Both the position numbers and the translations under genes were made by a program. DNA of 64,000 bases, taken from assembly GCF_023897015.1 (NCBI RefSeq), contig NZ_JAMHFY010000020.1:1-64000 (forward strand). Direction: 5' to 3'. Origin of the DNA: Desulfosporosinus nitroreducens. GTDB taxonomy: Bacteria > Bacillota > Desulfitobacteriia > Desulfitobacteriales > Desulfitobacteriaceae. This document shows, in pieces, positions 1 to 8,630 of this stretch. How positions within the stretch are numbered: the first letter of the stretch is position 1; every line of letters starts with the position of its first letter. Below the pieces are notes generated by a model, which saw nothing but the letters and a program-made list of their open reading frames with translations, was not told where the DNA came from and ran no database searches.

Positions 1-10
1 TATTTATCCT

Positions 11-49
11 CCTCCGAGTCCTGTTAACTCACTATACTTCTCTCGGAGG
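11..49. repeat. 8-bp inverted repeat at the left edge
   Basis: CCTCCGAG at 11-18 and CTCGGAGG at 42-49 are perfect inverted repeats around a 23-nt spacer. No U tract follows, so a terminator is not supported. It may be a regulatory hairpin or the tail of something outside the window. Confidence 0.35.
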
Positions 50-149
50 TCCATGACAACTATTCTAACTCAGGGGGGGAATCAATGAAAACTATCTCAG
101 TTAATGAGGTGTTTTTTTTGTTGGTAAATACTTTGTTATATATTTCCCA

Positions 150-178
150 TTGACCCAATTACCACGGGGGGGTATAAT
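150..178 (+). promoter_or_regulatory. Sigma-A promoter with G-tract spacer
   Basis: TTGACC at 150-155 and TATAAT at 173-178 are separated by exactly 17 bp. The spacer ends in seven Gs that abut the -10 box. CsoR/CstR-family repressors often bind C/G-tract operators overlapping promoters, and the downstream gene handles persulfides, so the tract may be an operator. That part is inference. The leader to the start codon is about 110 nt. Confidence 0.7.
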
Positions 179-293
179 AAGAATCGACTTAAGCAAGTAA
201 GTTTGCAGTCGAAGCCCGAAGCGGAATCGAAATAAAGTTAGCACTTAAATTCTCAAACTATAATTTACTAAGCATTTATGGAGGTATATTTCT

Positions 294-2744
294 ATGACAA
301 AAAAGGTACTCATTGTCGGTGGAGTAGCTGGGGGAGCCTCCGCTGCTGCGCGTCTTAGAAGACTTGATGAAAAAGCCCAGATCATATTGTTTGAAAGAGA
401 TGACTATATTTCTTTCGCCAACTGCGGTCTGCCCTATTACATCGGTGAAACTATCAAGGAACGAGAGAAACTTCTCGTCCAAACTCCTGCGGATATGAAA
501 GCAAGGTTTAACATTGATGTGAGGATCCATAGTGAAGTCGTTGGTATCGACACAGAAAAGAAAATGGTGACGGTCAGAAGTAAGGATCAAGGGATTTACG
601 AAGAATCTTATGATGCTCTCGTATTATCACCGGGAGCCCAAGCTCTCCGGCCCAATATCCCAGGGATAGACAGTTCGAAGATATTTACCTTGAGAAACAT
701 TCCGGACACGGATAGAGTCAAGGCCTACGTTGATCAAAAGGGTACCAATAGCGCCATAGTGATCGGCGGAGGTTTCGTCGGAGTTGAAATGGCTGAAAAC
801 CTTATCGAGAGAGGTTTGAAAGTTACTTTAGTCGAAGCCGCCCCCCATATTTTAGCTCCTTTTGATTCAGACATGGTGGTAATGGCTGAAAAGGAATTAG
901 TTGAAAATGGTGTGGATCTTATCTTAGGTGACGGCGTAAAAGCCTTTAAAGAGGTTGGCAGCAAAATCGAAGTAAGGTTGAGCAGTGAAAAAATGGTGAC
1001 TGCTGATCTAGTCATTCTGGCCATTGGGGTAGCACCTGACACTGCTTTTTTGAAAGACTCGGGAATAGGGTTAGGGTCGAAAAGCCATATTGTCGTTGAT
1101 GAAAGAATGCAAACCAATGTAAAAGATGTTTACGCAGTAGGAGATGCCATAGAGGTTGTCGACTTTATTACCGGAGAAAAGACGGCTGTCCCTTTGGCGG
1201 GACCGGCAAATAAGCAGGGAAGAATCGCTGCTGATAATATTGCGGGTTTGAATTCGATTTATAAGGGCACTCAAGGAACCTCGATCCTTAAAGTTTTCAG
1301 CTTAACGGCGGCAAGCACAGGGGCCAATGAGCGAAGCCTGAAAAAAGCCAATCTGCCTTATCGGGTGGTATACGTTCATCCTGTAGCTCATGCATCCTAT
1401 TACCCGGCTGCTTTACAGCTGACCTTGAAACTGATTTTTAGTGATGAAGGCCAAGTATTAGGTGCACAGGGAATTGGTTATGATGGCGTTGACAAACGAA
1501 TTGATGTTATTGCTGCTGTCATTCGCTTAAAAGGCACAGTAGACGACTTAGCTGAATTAGAATTAGCCTACGCTCCTCCCTTTTCATCGGCAAAAGACCC
1601 TGTTAATATGGCCGGATTTTTAGCACAAAACGTCCTAGCAGGAAGAACTCATGTTGTAGCTTGGAAGGACCTTGAGTTGTCTACACTCAAGGATTCCATA
1701 CTTCTGGATGTGCGAACGGAAGAGGAATATAACAATGGGCACTTACCTGGTTCCATCAACATTCCCTTGGATAGTTTAAGAGACAGAATGGACGAGTTAG
1801 ATAGGAATAAACAGATCATAGAGTATTGCCAAGTGGGTTTAAGGGGATATGTAGCAGACAGGATTCTAAGTCAAAGTGGCTATAACGTATTAAATGTTAC
1901 AGGAGGGTATAAAACTGCCATGATACAGGAATTCCATCCGCAAACGATATGCTCTGAGAACCAACAGTCTAGTCAAGAACCAGTTGGAGTGGATACCCCT
2001 AAGGGCCATTTTGATAAAAGCATTGATGCCTGCGGGTTGTGTTGTCCTGGACCGCTGATGCAGGTCAAAGCTGCAATGGACCCTTTAAAGCAGGGCCAAA
2101 TTCTCAAGATTGTGGCGTCTGACCCGGGCTTTTATGAAGATATTAAAGCTTGGAGTAAGAGAACCAATAATCAACTAATCGACGTAGCCAAGGTCGGGGG
2201 TGTTATTACAGCTTTCATCAAAAAGGGTGCTCTAAATGACTCTGTTAAGCAAGAGTCGGGAGCAACATCTTTAAAGGATAATAAGACAATGGTTGTCTTT
2301 AGCGGAGATTTGGACAAGGCTATAGCCGCCTTCATCATTGCCAATGGAGCTGCGTCCATGGGCAAGAAAGTTACGATGTTTTTTACTTTTTGGGGACTAA
2401 ATATTCTCCGTAAACACGAGAAAGTCAACACTGAAAAGGGCTTTATGGATAAGATGTTCAGCATGATGATGCCGAGGGGGAGCAAACGGCTTAAGTTATC
2501 GAACATGAATATGCTGGGCATGGGCGGAAAAATGATCAGAAAAGTTATGAAGGACAAAAATGTTTCTTCCCTGGAAGAGCTCATCCAGGCCGCAATGAGC
2601 AATGGAGTAGAGGTAGTAGCTTGCCAAATGTCCATGGATGTCATGGGTCTAAAACAAGAAGAGTTGCTCGACGGCGTTAAAATTGGTGGAGTCGGTTATT
2701 ATTTAGGAGAAGCAGAGGATTCCAACGTGAATTTATTTATTTAA
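294..2744 (+). CDS. CoA-disulfide reductase/rhodanese/TusA/DsrE fusion
   Basis: A four-part sulfur-transfer protein of 816 residues. Residues 1-445 form an FAD/NAD(P)H disulfide reductase of the CoA-disulfide reductase/NADH oxidase type, with a GGVAGG dinucleotide site and the single redox Cys44 in the NCGLPYY motif. A rhodanese domain (about 455-555) carries catalytic Cys512. A TusA/SirA domain (570-640) has the CPGP motif at Cys584. The C-terminus (660-816) is DsrE/DsrF-like with Cys777. Established roles of these families are reduction of CoA or polysulfide disulfides and persulfide relay, so a cytoplasmic sulfane-sulfur channelling enzyme is inferred. GGAGG lies 8-9 nt before ATG. The gene stands alone behind a strong promoter. 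Confidence 0.9.
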   Translation: MTKKVLIVGGVAGGASAAARLRRLDEKAQIILFERDDYISFANCGLPYYIGETIKEREKLLVQTPADMKARFNIDVRIHSEVVGIDTEKKMVTVRSKDQGIYEESYDALVLSPGAQALRPNIPGIDSSKIFTLRNIPDTDRVKAYVDQKGTNSAIVIGGGFVGVEMAENLIERGLKVTLVEAAPHILAPFDSDMVVMAEKELVENGVDLILGDGVKAFKEVGSKIEVRLSSEKMVTADLVILAIGVAPDTAFLKDSGIGLGSKSHIVVDERMQTNVKDVYAVGDAIEVVDFITGEKTAVPLAGPANKQGRIAADNIAGLNSIYKGTQGTSILKVFSLTAASTGANERSLKKANLPYRVVYVHPVAHASYYPAALQLTLKLIFSDEGQVLGAQGIGYDGVDKRIDVIAAVIRLKGTVDDLAELELAYAPPFSSAKDPVNMAGFLAQNVLAGRTHVVAWKDLELSTLKDSILLDVRTEEEYNNGHLPGSINIPLDSLRDRMDELDRNKQIIEYCQVGLRGYVADRILSQSGYNVLNVTGGYKTAMIQEFHPQTICSENQQSSQEPVGVDTPKGHFDKSIDACGLCCPGPLMQVKAAMDPLKQGQILKIVASDPGFYEDIKAWSKRTNNQLIDVAKVGGVITAFIKKGALNDSVKQESGATSLKDNKTMVVFSGDLDKAIAAFIIANGAASMGKKVTMFFTFWGLNILRKHEKVNTEKGFMDKMFSMMMPRGSKRLKLSNMNMLGMGGKMIRKVMKDKNVSSLEELIQAAMSNGVEVVACQMSMDVMGLKQEELLDGVKIGGVGYYLGEAEDSNVNLFI

Positions 2745-2827
2745 ACCTGACAAAGCCCAACAGTCACCATCCCGTCAATGACATTCTTTGGGAATAATAT
2801 AATCTACCAGCTTAAGTAAAGAAGAAA

Positions 2828-3094
2828 ATGGAGCTGTCTCTAAAAAGAGCCGAAGAAGGCAAAGTGTACTCACATGAAGAAGTTTCCGCCTTTATCTATA
2901 AGGCGAAGGGACGAAAGTTTGACAATGTTTTTCTCATGCTTGATCAATTTAACCTTAGAACGGAGGAAGTAATACGACCGTTGTATGTTGCCATGACAAG
3001 GGCAAAACGTAACTTGACCATTCATTATAATTGGTATCAAAATCTTTGCACCAATGTTAAAATAGGGGCAGTGAAAGATAATACTGGTGGATAG
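2828..3094 (+). pseudogene. Chimeric remnant: SF1 helicase motif V/VI end
   Basis: Residues from about 25 to 68 match the C-terminal core of UvrD-like superfamily I helicases: an AKGR-FDNVFL motif, then RPLYVAMTRAKRNL (motif VI with the arginine finger). A real helicase is at least 600 residues, so only the very end survives. The first 20 residues (KRAEEGKVYSHEEV) look instead like the tail of a small antitoxin-type protein. The reading frame therefore seems to be a fusion made by deletion. The ribosome binding site is weak. Function as a helicase is not possible. Confidence 0.6.
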
Positions 3095-3160
3095 ATTAGT
3101 ATGTTTTCCTGAAATCATGAAGCAAGTTGAAGAGTATGCAGAATGGGAGTGTATTAGTTT

Positions 3161-3568
3161 ATGATTAATGAAAAAATGAAAAAACTATCGCCATCAATGG
3201 ATGAATGGCTTAAAGAAGCAAAAACTGATCCGTCGGCTTTACAGGAAGGGATGTTTTTAGTTCATAATGGTGTTGTGCGTCAAACGCCTAAAGCCAAGGT
3301 GCGCCAAGGAATTGATGATGGTTCGCTGGTAACGGGAATGGAATTTGCTTATGATGCAGCAAAGGTTGATTGGGCGATTGGTGAAACCTATAAGATGGAG
3401 GGTATCTTCTATGTCAGGGTTTGGCTTAATGAAGGCCAGCTTGAACTTGGCGACGACATCATGTATGTGCTGATAGGCGGTGACATCCGACCACATGTTA
3501 TTGATGCACTGCAATTTCTGGTTGAAAAGATTAAAAGCGAATGTGTTAGCGAAATCGAACAAAAATAG
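3161..3568 (+). CDS. MoaE-like molybdopterin synthase subunit family protein
   Basis: 135 residues resembling the MoaE-like proteins of Desulfitobacterium-type clostridia. It has a conserved SMDEWLKEAK start, a VHNGVVRQT segment, and a C-terminal VRVWLNEG/GDDIMYVLIGGDIRP stretch. MoaE is the large subunit of molybdopterin synthase. This branch lacks an obvious partner MoaD next door, so catalytic activity in cofactor synthesis is uncertain. GGGAG lies about 11 nt before the ATG. The assignment rests on remembered family resemblance. Confidence 0.55.
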   Translation: MINEKMKKLSPSMDEWLKEAKTDPSALQEGMFLVHNGVVRQTPKAKVRQGIDDGSLVTGMEFAYDAAKVDWAIGETYKMEGIFYVRVWLNEGQLELGDDIMYVLIGGDIRPHVIDALQFLVEKIKSECVSEIEQK

Positions 3569-3651
3569 TATCAATCAATGCATCCCGTCCGGCTAGAAGA
3601 GTATAAAGCATTTGATTTATCTCTGTGTATGGGGAGTGGATAAACAGCAGT

Positions 3652-4131
3652 ATGGATAGCGGAGATTTGAATATCAGAAAAGTGAAAAACGTTGATATAC
3701 CGCTGTTTGAAGAATGGTTGAATAAAGAACATATCCGAAAATGGTTTGGTGATCTAAGTGAATGGCTCAATGAAATATATAATCGCGAAGGCCAATATTA
3801 TTGGATAAACCATTATATTATCGAATATGAGGATAGACCTATCGGATTTTGCCAGTACTATGATTGCGGCAAAACTGATGAAGGGTATGCCTGGGACAAT
3901 GAGCCGGAAAGTACATTTGGTATTGATTATCTCATTGGAAATGAACATTTTTTAGGCAAGGGAATTGGGAATCAAATAGTTAAGAAACTAACTCAAATGA
4001 TTATTTATAAGGAAAATCCTGCCCAAATAATCGCAGATCCGGTTAAAGACAATATTGCATCAAGCAAAGTACTTGAGTATAACAGTTATTTCTTCGATGA
4101 TTATACCGGGCTTTATAAACTAAAGCTCTAA
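3652..4131 (+). CDS. GNAT acetyltransferase, AAC(6')-like
   Basis: About 159 residues with the layout of GCN5-related N-acetyltransferases close to aminoglycoside 6'-acetyltransferases and RimJ types. It has an N-terminal IRKVKNVDIPLFEEWLN strand-helix, a central YIIEYEDRPIGFCQYYD core, and the acetyl-CoA loop GKGIGNQIVKKL. The substrate is not deducible. A GTG at 3625 would add nine residues but has no ribosome binding site. ATG 3652 follows a GGGGAG 16 nt upstream, so neither start is ideal. Confidence 0.75.
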   Translation: MDSGDLNIRKVKNVDIPLFEEWLNKEHIRKWFGDLSEWLNEIYNREGQYYWINHYIIEYEDRPIGFCQYYDCGKTDEGYAWDNEPESTFGIDYLIGNEHFLGKGIGNQIVKKLTQMIIYKENPAQIIADPVKDNIASSKVLEYNSYFFDDYTGLYKLKL

Positions 4132-4132
4132 T

Positions 4133-4218
4133 GAGTTTTTGTTAGCTGATGGAGAGAGTACAGGTCAAGTATTGACCGAGTTTTTGAAAGACCAAAATAC
4201 GAGAGTCATAACCGTTTG
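4133..4218 (+). pseudogene. Possible C-terminal gene remnant
   Basis: In a frame overlapping the acetyltransferase end there is an open stretch without a start codon. It reads like a protein tail (…STGQVLTEFLKDQNTRVITV, then stop) and is followed by a good terminator. I do not recognise the family. It may be the left-over end of a deleted gene. Confidence 0.25.
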
Positions 4219-4235
4219 ATTCTCCAGACGAGGTA

Positions 4236-4277
4236 ACATCAACTTGCTAGAGGAAGCCGGCAGGTTGATGTTTTTTT
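4236..4277 (+). terminator. Intrinsic terminator
   Basis: ACATCAAC (4236-4243) pairs with GTTGATGT (4264-4271), followed by a run of Ts. It closes the upstream unit before the TetR gene. Between it and 4448 I see nothing further. Confidence 0.75.
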
Positions 4278-4448
4278 GGCATAAAGTAGGTTTTTGCTGG
4301 AATTCAGCGAAATATAGAGGAGTCGGCTAAAGTCAAATTAAACCGTTAACTATTGCTCTGAACTCTTTTGTAGAGATACTCAAAGGAGATAATGAGATGT
4401 GTTCGTTATGAAAGATATCTGTACCAAGCAGAGGTTGATTTGGGCTAT

Positions 4449-4477
4449 TTGACAATAAACGAATGATCGTTTATTAT
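4449..4477 (+). promoter_or_regulatory. TetR promoter with overlapping palindromic operator
   Basis: TTGACA (4449-4454) and TATTAT (4472-4477) lie 17 bp apart. Almost the whole interval is a perfect 9-bp inverted repeat (4454-4462 and 4467-4475, spacer ATGA). The core reads TAAACGA-N4-TCGTTTA. An operator between -35 and -10 of a TetR gene implies autorepression. A close match precedes lon at 5181-5198. Confidence 0.8.
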
Positions 4478-4517
4478 AGATTTATCATCAATTTTATCTA
4501 AAAGTTAGGCGGCGCGC

Positions 4518-5087
4518 ATGAGAAAAAAAGATGACGAAAAGCAAAGATGCATTAAAATTGCAGTAGTGCAGTTGATTCTGGAGGAGGGGTTTCAGGGCAC
4601 ATCTATTTCAAAAATAGCCAAGGCCGCTGGCGTATCTCCGGCGACAGTATACATCTATTATGAAAATAAGGAGACCATGCTTAGAGAAATTTATCTGGAA
4701 TATTCTGAAGATGCGATTCAATATTTGCTTCAATGTTTAAGCCCCAATATGGTTGGAGAAGAAATCATTGCGGAACTGATCCGACGGTATTATTTCTTCA
4801 TTATTGAAAACAAAGAAGTTTTTCATTTTATTGAACAATTTAGTACCTGCCCTGTTCTTCAGAGCAGTTGTGGTTCGATGAAGGGACCGGCGGATTTAAA
4901 TCAGTTGCTGACGGATTTAAAGAAACAGCAGATATTAAATAACTTTAACAATGATAATTTGTACGCTATTCTGTTTGCCCCTGTAAAAATGATTGCAGTG
5001 AAAAGTTGTGAGTCTGAAAGCATGGCCATGGAACGTTTGGACGAATTGATTTATATCATTCAAAAGGCACTTCTTAAAAATTCTTAA
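4518..5087 (+). CDS. TetR/AcrR family transcriptional regulator
   Basis: 189 residues. The N-terminal DNA-binding domain (about 10-55) is typical: a TSISKIAKAAGVSPATVYIYY helix-turn-helix followed by ENKETMLREIYLEY. The rest is the variable ligand-binding helical domain, so the inducer cannot be named. It is 130 nt upstream of a Lon protease. Its own promoter carries a palindrome with the same TAAAYGA-N4-TCRTTTA pattern as the one ahead of lon, so it probably represses itself and lon. The ribosome binding site is GC-rich and poor. Confidence 0.85.
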   Translation: MRKKDDEKQRCIKIAVVQLILEEGFQGTSISKIAKAAGVSPATVYIYYENKETMLREIYLEYSEDAIQYLLQCLSPNMVGEEIIAELIRRYYFFIIENKEVFHFIEQFSTCPVLQSSCGSMKGPADLNQLLTDLKKQQILNNFNNDNLYAILFAPVKMIAVKSCESESMAMERLDELIYIIQKALLKNS

Positions 5088-5141
5088 AATCTAGTCTGAG
5101 CTAGGTTCATTCGGTCCCAAACGATTAGATTTCTAGTTCTT

Positions 5142-5163
5142 AAGCGAGGGTAATAGCTCGCTT
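5142..5163 (+). terminator. Hairpin between tetR and lon
   Basis: AAGCGAG (5142-5148) pairs with CTCGCTT (5157-5163). No clean U tract follows, so it may be a weak terminator or part of the lon upstream region. Confidence 0.4.
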
Positions 5164-5180
5164 CCCTATTTAAAAATTAT

Positions 5181-5198
5181 TAAATGAGCATTCATTTA
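5181..5198 (+). promoter_or_regulatory. Palindromic TetR-type operator ahead of lon
   Basis: TAAATGA-GCAT-TCATTTA is a perfect 7-bp inverted repeat with a 4-bp spacer. It has the same half-site pattern and spacing as the palindrome inside the tetR promoter (4456-4473). It ends 20 nt before the preferred lon start, a position suited to blocking transcription. Confidence 0.65.
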
Positions 5199-5218
5199 TG
5201 AAAGAGGAGACAATTTAT

Positions 5219-7567
5219 ATGATATTAGCCATAGAAAATCTTGTTTTATTACCTGGAATGACTTATCCATTAAGAATAGACCGCTTCAGCGAGGATGAGC
5301 TAGCCTGTATTCGAGACAAAAATCAAGAGATTGTGGCGTTGCCGTTAAAACGGCATAGGGACCGACACGAAATCAATGAGGAGGATTTCTACTCAACAGG
5401 CGTTGCCCTTAAGATACTAGAGGTGAACCCCAGCGAAAAAGGATACCATGTTCAAGTTAAGGTCTTAGACCGTGTGGAAGTTTCGGACATCAACATTGCC
5501 GAAAACATGATCACTGGAAAAACGGTATCAGCGCAGGAGGTCATCGACCTTAACGAAACCGGTCAGAAAGAAATGATGACCTATATTCAAAATATATCTC
5601 ATCAAATTGGAGCCAAATTCAGAGAGTCAGAGGGCATTGTAAAAGCAATTGATGAGATAAAGGATCTTAATGTGCTAATAGGATATATCTCACGGTTTCT
5701 TCCATTTTCAAAGGAAGAGAAATATACCTTGATGGAAACAGCGTCATTAAAGGAGCGCAGTTTGACGTTTATTGATTATTTCTTACATTATAAAGAAGCG
5801 ATTCAGCTCCAGATTGAAATGTCGGCACGGTTTTCTGAAAAAGCGAATAAAAATTATCGTGAAACGGTCTTGAGGGAACAGCTGAGAGAGATTCAGAAAG
5901 AACTGAATGAAGACGAACCAGCCGGCAAAAAGAAGAAAGATTATAAAACGCGTATTGAAGAGGCACACATGCCTGAAGAGATTCTAACAGCTTCACTAGA
6001 AGAGTTAAGCAAACTGGAAAGTCAGAATCCTGCGAGCTCGGATTATCATGTTATTCAAAATTATTTAGATATTCTTGTACAATTACCTTGGGAAATGCAA
6101 GCGGAGAAACCCGTCGATATTGGAGAAGCCCGGCGTGTCCTAGATGAGCAGCATTATGGCTTGGAAAAAGTAAAGGACCGTATCATACAGCATCTTGCGG
6201 TCATGCAATTAAAGAAAGATAAACATGGTTCTATCCTTCTGCTCGTGGGTCCTCCTGGAACCGGGAAAACAAGCCTGGGCAAGAGTATCGCGGGAGCATT
6301 GGGCCGAAAATATACGAGACTCAGTCTGGGGGGTATCCGCGACGAGGCTGAAATCCGTGGGCACCGCAGAACTTATGTAGGTGCAATGCCCGGACGCATC
6401 CTGCAAAGCATCAAAAAGGCTGGTGTAATGAATCCTGTTATGGTTTTAGACGAAGTGGATAAATTGATTACGGGTTATAACGGGGACCCAGCAAGTGCGT
6501 TACTCGAGGTGTTGGATCCTGAACAAAACAATACCTTTACAGACCATTATTTGGATTTGCCTTACGATTTGTCCAACGTATTTTTTATTGCAACAGCAAA
6601 CTCCCTGGAAAGCATTCCTGGCCCCTTGCTGGACCGCATGGAAGTCATCCAGCTTTCAAGCTATACTACAAATGAAAAGTTTAACATTGGTAAAAATCAT
6701 TTAATTAAGGAAGCACTAGAAGAACATGGTTTAACGGAGGCTGATGTCCAAGTCAGTGATGAAACCTTAAAGAACATTATTTCAGACTACACCATGGAGG
6801 CAGGGGTCAGGGGACTGAAAAAACAATTGGCCGCCATTGCCAGAAGTGTCGTGGAAAAGATTGTACTGGGAACTATTGAAAAACCTTATGTTGTAGAAGT
6901 GGATGCCTTGGAGGAGATTCTGGGCAGAAAAATGTCCAGGCATGACATGGCTCAGGAAATTAATCCGCCGGGCGTTGTCACTGGATTAGCGTGGACGCCG
7001 GTGGGGGGCGAGATTTTGTTTATCGAAGCAACAGAAATGCCTGGAAACGATCACATCCTCTTAACAGGTCAGTTAGGAGATGTTATGAAGGAATCGGCAA
7101 GGATCGCTTTAAGTCTTCTGAAATCTCGGTTGCCTATGAATGCCATTCAGTTTAAAGATAAAGACTTGCATGTTCATGTACCGTCCGGAGCCGTTCCCAA
7201 GGATGGGCCGTCAGCAGGAATCGCTCTATTTACAGCATTTGCATCTCTGATTACCGGTATCATGGTGGATGCGAAACTCGCCATGACGGGGGAGATCACG
7301 CTTAGAGGTGTTGTTCTTCCGATCGGGGGATTAAAAGAAAAATTGATAGCTGCGGAACGTGCTGGGATCACCAAAGTCTTGATTCCCAAAGATAATGTTG
7401 CCGATCTAAAGGATGTCCCAGAAGAAGTTAAGAATAAGGTTCAAATTGTAGCAGTGGAAACCATAGAAGATGTATTGAAAGAGGCGTTAGGGATCGCATT
7501 GCCTAAAATTGAACAAGTCTTGACAGGACCTGGATTTTTCACAAAGCTAATAGATCAACAAGATTAA
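5219..7567 (+). CDS. lon: ATP-dependent protease LonA
   Basis: A complete LonA of about 782 residues. An N-terminal substrate domain (LVLLPGMTYPLRI start) is followed by a coiled helical region and an AAA+ module. The Walker A GPPGTGKT is near residue 344 and the Walker B VMVLDEVDK follows. The C-terminal protease domain has the Ser665 (DGPSAG) and Lys708 (GGLKEK) dyad. It degrades misfolded and regulatory proteins in the cytoplasm. ATG 5219 is preferred because AGAGGAG precedes it by 9-10 nt. An in-frame ATG at 5198 has no ribosome binding site and sits on the operator. The adjacent TetR probably controls it. Confidence 0.95.
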   Translation: MILAIENLVLLPGMTYPLRIDRFSEDELACIRDKNQEIVALPLKRHRDRHEINEEDFYSTGVALKILEVNPSEKGYHVQVKVLDRVEVSDINIAENMITGKTVSAQEVIDLNETGQKEMMTYIQNISHQIGAKFRESEGIVKAIDEIKDLNVLIGYISRFLPFSKEEKYTLMETASLKERSLTFIDYFLHYKEAIQLQIEMSARFSEKANKNYRETVLREQLREIQKELNEDEPAGKKKKDYKTRIEEAHMPEEILTASLEELSKLESQNPASSDYHVIQNYLDILVQLPWEMQAEKPVDIGEARRVLDEQHYGLEKVKDRIIQHLAVMQLKKDKHGSILLLVGPPGTGKTSLGKSIAGALGRKYTRLSLGGIRDEAEIRGHRRTYVGAMPGRILQSIKKAGVMNPVMVLDEVDKLITGYNGDPASALLEVLDPEQNNTFTDHYLDLPYDLSNVFFIATANSLESIPGPLLDRMEVIQLSSYTTNEKFNIGKNHLIKEALEEHGLTEADVQVSDETLKNIISDYTMEAGVRGLKKQLAAIARSVVEKIVLGTIEKPYVVEVDALEEILGRKMSRHDMAQEINPPGVVTGLAWTPVGGEILFIEATEMPGNDHILLTGQLGDVMKESARIALSLLKSRLPMNAIQFKDKDLHVHVPSGAVPKDGPSAGIALFTAFASLITGIMVDAKLAMTGEITLRGVVLPIGGLKEKLIAAERAGITKVLIPKDNVADLKDVPEEVKNKVQIVAVETIEDVLKEALGIALPKIEQVLTGPGFFTKLIDQQD

Positions 7568-7599
7568 TTAACTAAATATAAAGAAAAGAGGAAATGAAA

Positions 7600-7797
7600 A
7601 TGACCGTAACAAAGAGTACTTTAATTGGGGAAATTCTAAAGGCAGATCAAACTACGGCACCTTATTTTTTAGAGATGGGAATGCATTGTCTGGGTTGTCC
7701 TTCTTCCACTAGCGAAAGTCTGGAGCAGGCTTGCATGGTGCATGGTGTTTCGGTACAGGAATTGATTGATAAACTAAACAAGCATATTTCAAAATAA
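7600..7797 (+). CDS. DUF1858 redox-disulfide domain protein
   Basis: About 65 residues forming a single DUF1858 domain of the type found near hybrid-cluster proteins. The conserved GMHCLGCPSS motif supplies a Cys-x-x-Cys pair, and VHGVSVQELIDKLNKH ends it. The biochemical role is unproven; a redox-active disulfide has been suggested for the family. It starts about 30 nt after lon and is probably co-transcribed. ATG 7600 is 9 nt from AAGAGG; ATG 7594 is too close to it. Confidence 0.85.
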   Translation: MTVTKSTLIGEILKADQTTAPYFLEMGMHCLGCPSSTSESLEQACMVHGVSVQELIDKLNKHISK

Positions 7798-7989
7798 GAC
7801 GGAGAGAAGATATATAGGGTTTCCATAGACTGGAGGATTATTCCGGTTTCCTTAAGAAGTATTAAAGATCCTTCTTGGATTCGGTTCATATCTTCTATCC
7901 ACTGTACAATTATAGTATGGTGGATTGTTTTTTTGTAAGTGTAAAATGACGCACACCTTGACGTAGATGAAGTACTAAATATTACAACA

Positions 7990-8023
7990 GCCCACATTTC
8001 TCTCAATAGTTAGAAATGTGGGC
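7990..8023. terminator. 12-bp stem-loop between convergent units
   Basis: GCCCACATTTCT (7990-8001) pairs perfectly with AGAAATGTGGGC (8012-8023). It lies between the lon operon and the convergent Rrf2 gene. The flanking T runs are short. Nothing else was seen in 7798-8101. Confidence 0.5.
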
Positions 8024-8101
8024 GTTCGTATTGGGGTAGGCTGTTTATATACGGTTTATCACATCGAGTGTCTGGCACTATATCTATGAATAAAAGATAA
8101 T

Positions 8102-8521
8102 TCAAGCCTCTATTTTATGTTTTAAAATATCTTCTATAGTAAAGCTATCAAGAACAGACTGAAACTTATCTTCCGCTTTTGAAATTATTAATGATATAAA
8201 TAATTCTGCTCCTGTTGCAGGTACAGAAGAAACAGGTGTTGGGGGGTATAATCCAAGAGCAGTATAGACATTTTTCACTGTAATTTCATTAGGCTCTTTG
8301 GCTAAACAATATCCTCCATAGCGTCCTCCATGAGTTTGGATGAGATTTGCTTTGGCCAGTCCCGCCAATATCTTGCGAAGAAAAGTAGGGTCTTCACCAA
8401 TCGCTTCTGCCATATAATTACTTTTTAACAAAGTTTTAGATTCGCCCATCATTACCATTGCTCTTAAAGCGACATGAAACCATTTGGGGCCAAGATCTCC
8501 TGACTGGACCATTAGTTGCAT
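8102..8521 (-). CDS. Rrf2 family transcriptional regulator
   Basis: 139 residues with the Rrf2 winged helix: a FHVALRAMVMMGE first helix, YMAEAIGEDPTFLRKILAGLAKANLI recognition helices, and the GGRYGGYCLAKEP wing. Iron-sulfur Rrf2 members (IscR, NsrR) carry three clustered cysteines after the wing. Here only one Cys is visible, so a cluster is unlikely. ATG 8521 is preferred with GGGAG 8 nt upstream; a TTG at 8527 is too close. It is divergent from the esterase across a perfect 22-bp inverted repeat that overlaps both promoters. Confidence 0.85.
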   Translation of the reverse strand: MQLMVQSGDLGPKWFHVALRAMVMMGESKTLLKSNYMAEAIGEDPTFLRKILAGLAKANLIQTHGGRYGGYCLAKEPNEITVKNVYTALGLYPPTPVSSVPATGAELFISLIISKAEDKFQSVLDSFTIEDILKHKIEA

Positions 8522-8561
8522 GATCAAATCTCCCTTTAAAACTTATGTTAGTAAATCCCTA

Positions 8562-8590
8562 TTGACTATTATACAATAAGTTACTATAGT
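8562..8590 (+). promoter_or_regulatory. Esterase promoter (with opposed Rrf2 -10)
   Basis: TTGACT (8562-8567) and TATAGT (8585-8590) are 17 bp apart and point to the esterase. On the minus strand TATAAT occupies 8568-8573 and can serve the Rrf2 gene. The two promoters therefore interlock. Confidence 0.65.
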
Positions 8591-8630
8591 TTAATTGTGA
8601 TTATTTATTCACAATTAAACTATAGTAACT
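8579..8630. promoter_or_regulatory. Perfect 22-bp inverted repeat, candidate Rrf2 operator
   Basis: The arm at 8579-8600 is the exact reverse complement of 8609-8630, with an 8-bp AT spacer. The left arm contains the esterase -10 box. Its length and position suit a dimeric or double-dimer regulator such as the adjacent Rrf2 protein. As RNA it would form a long hairpin in the esterase 5' leader. Confidence 0.65.
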
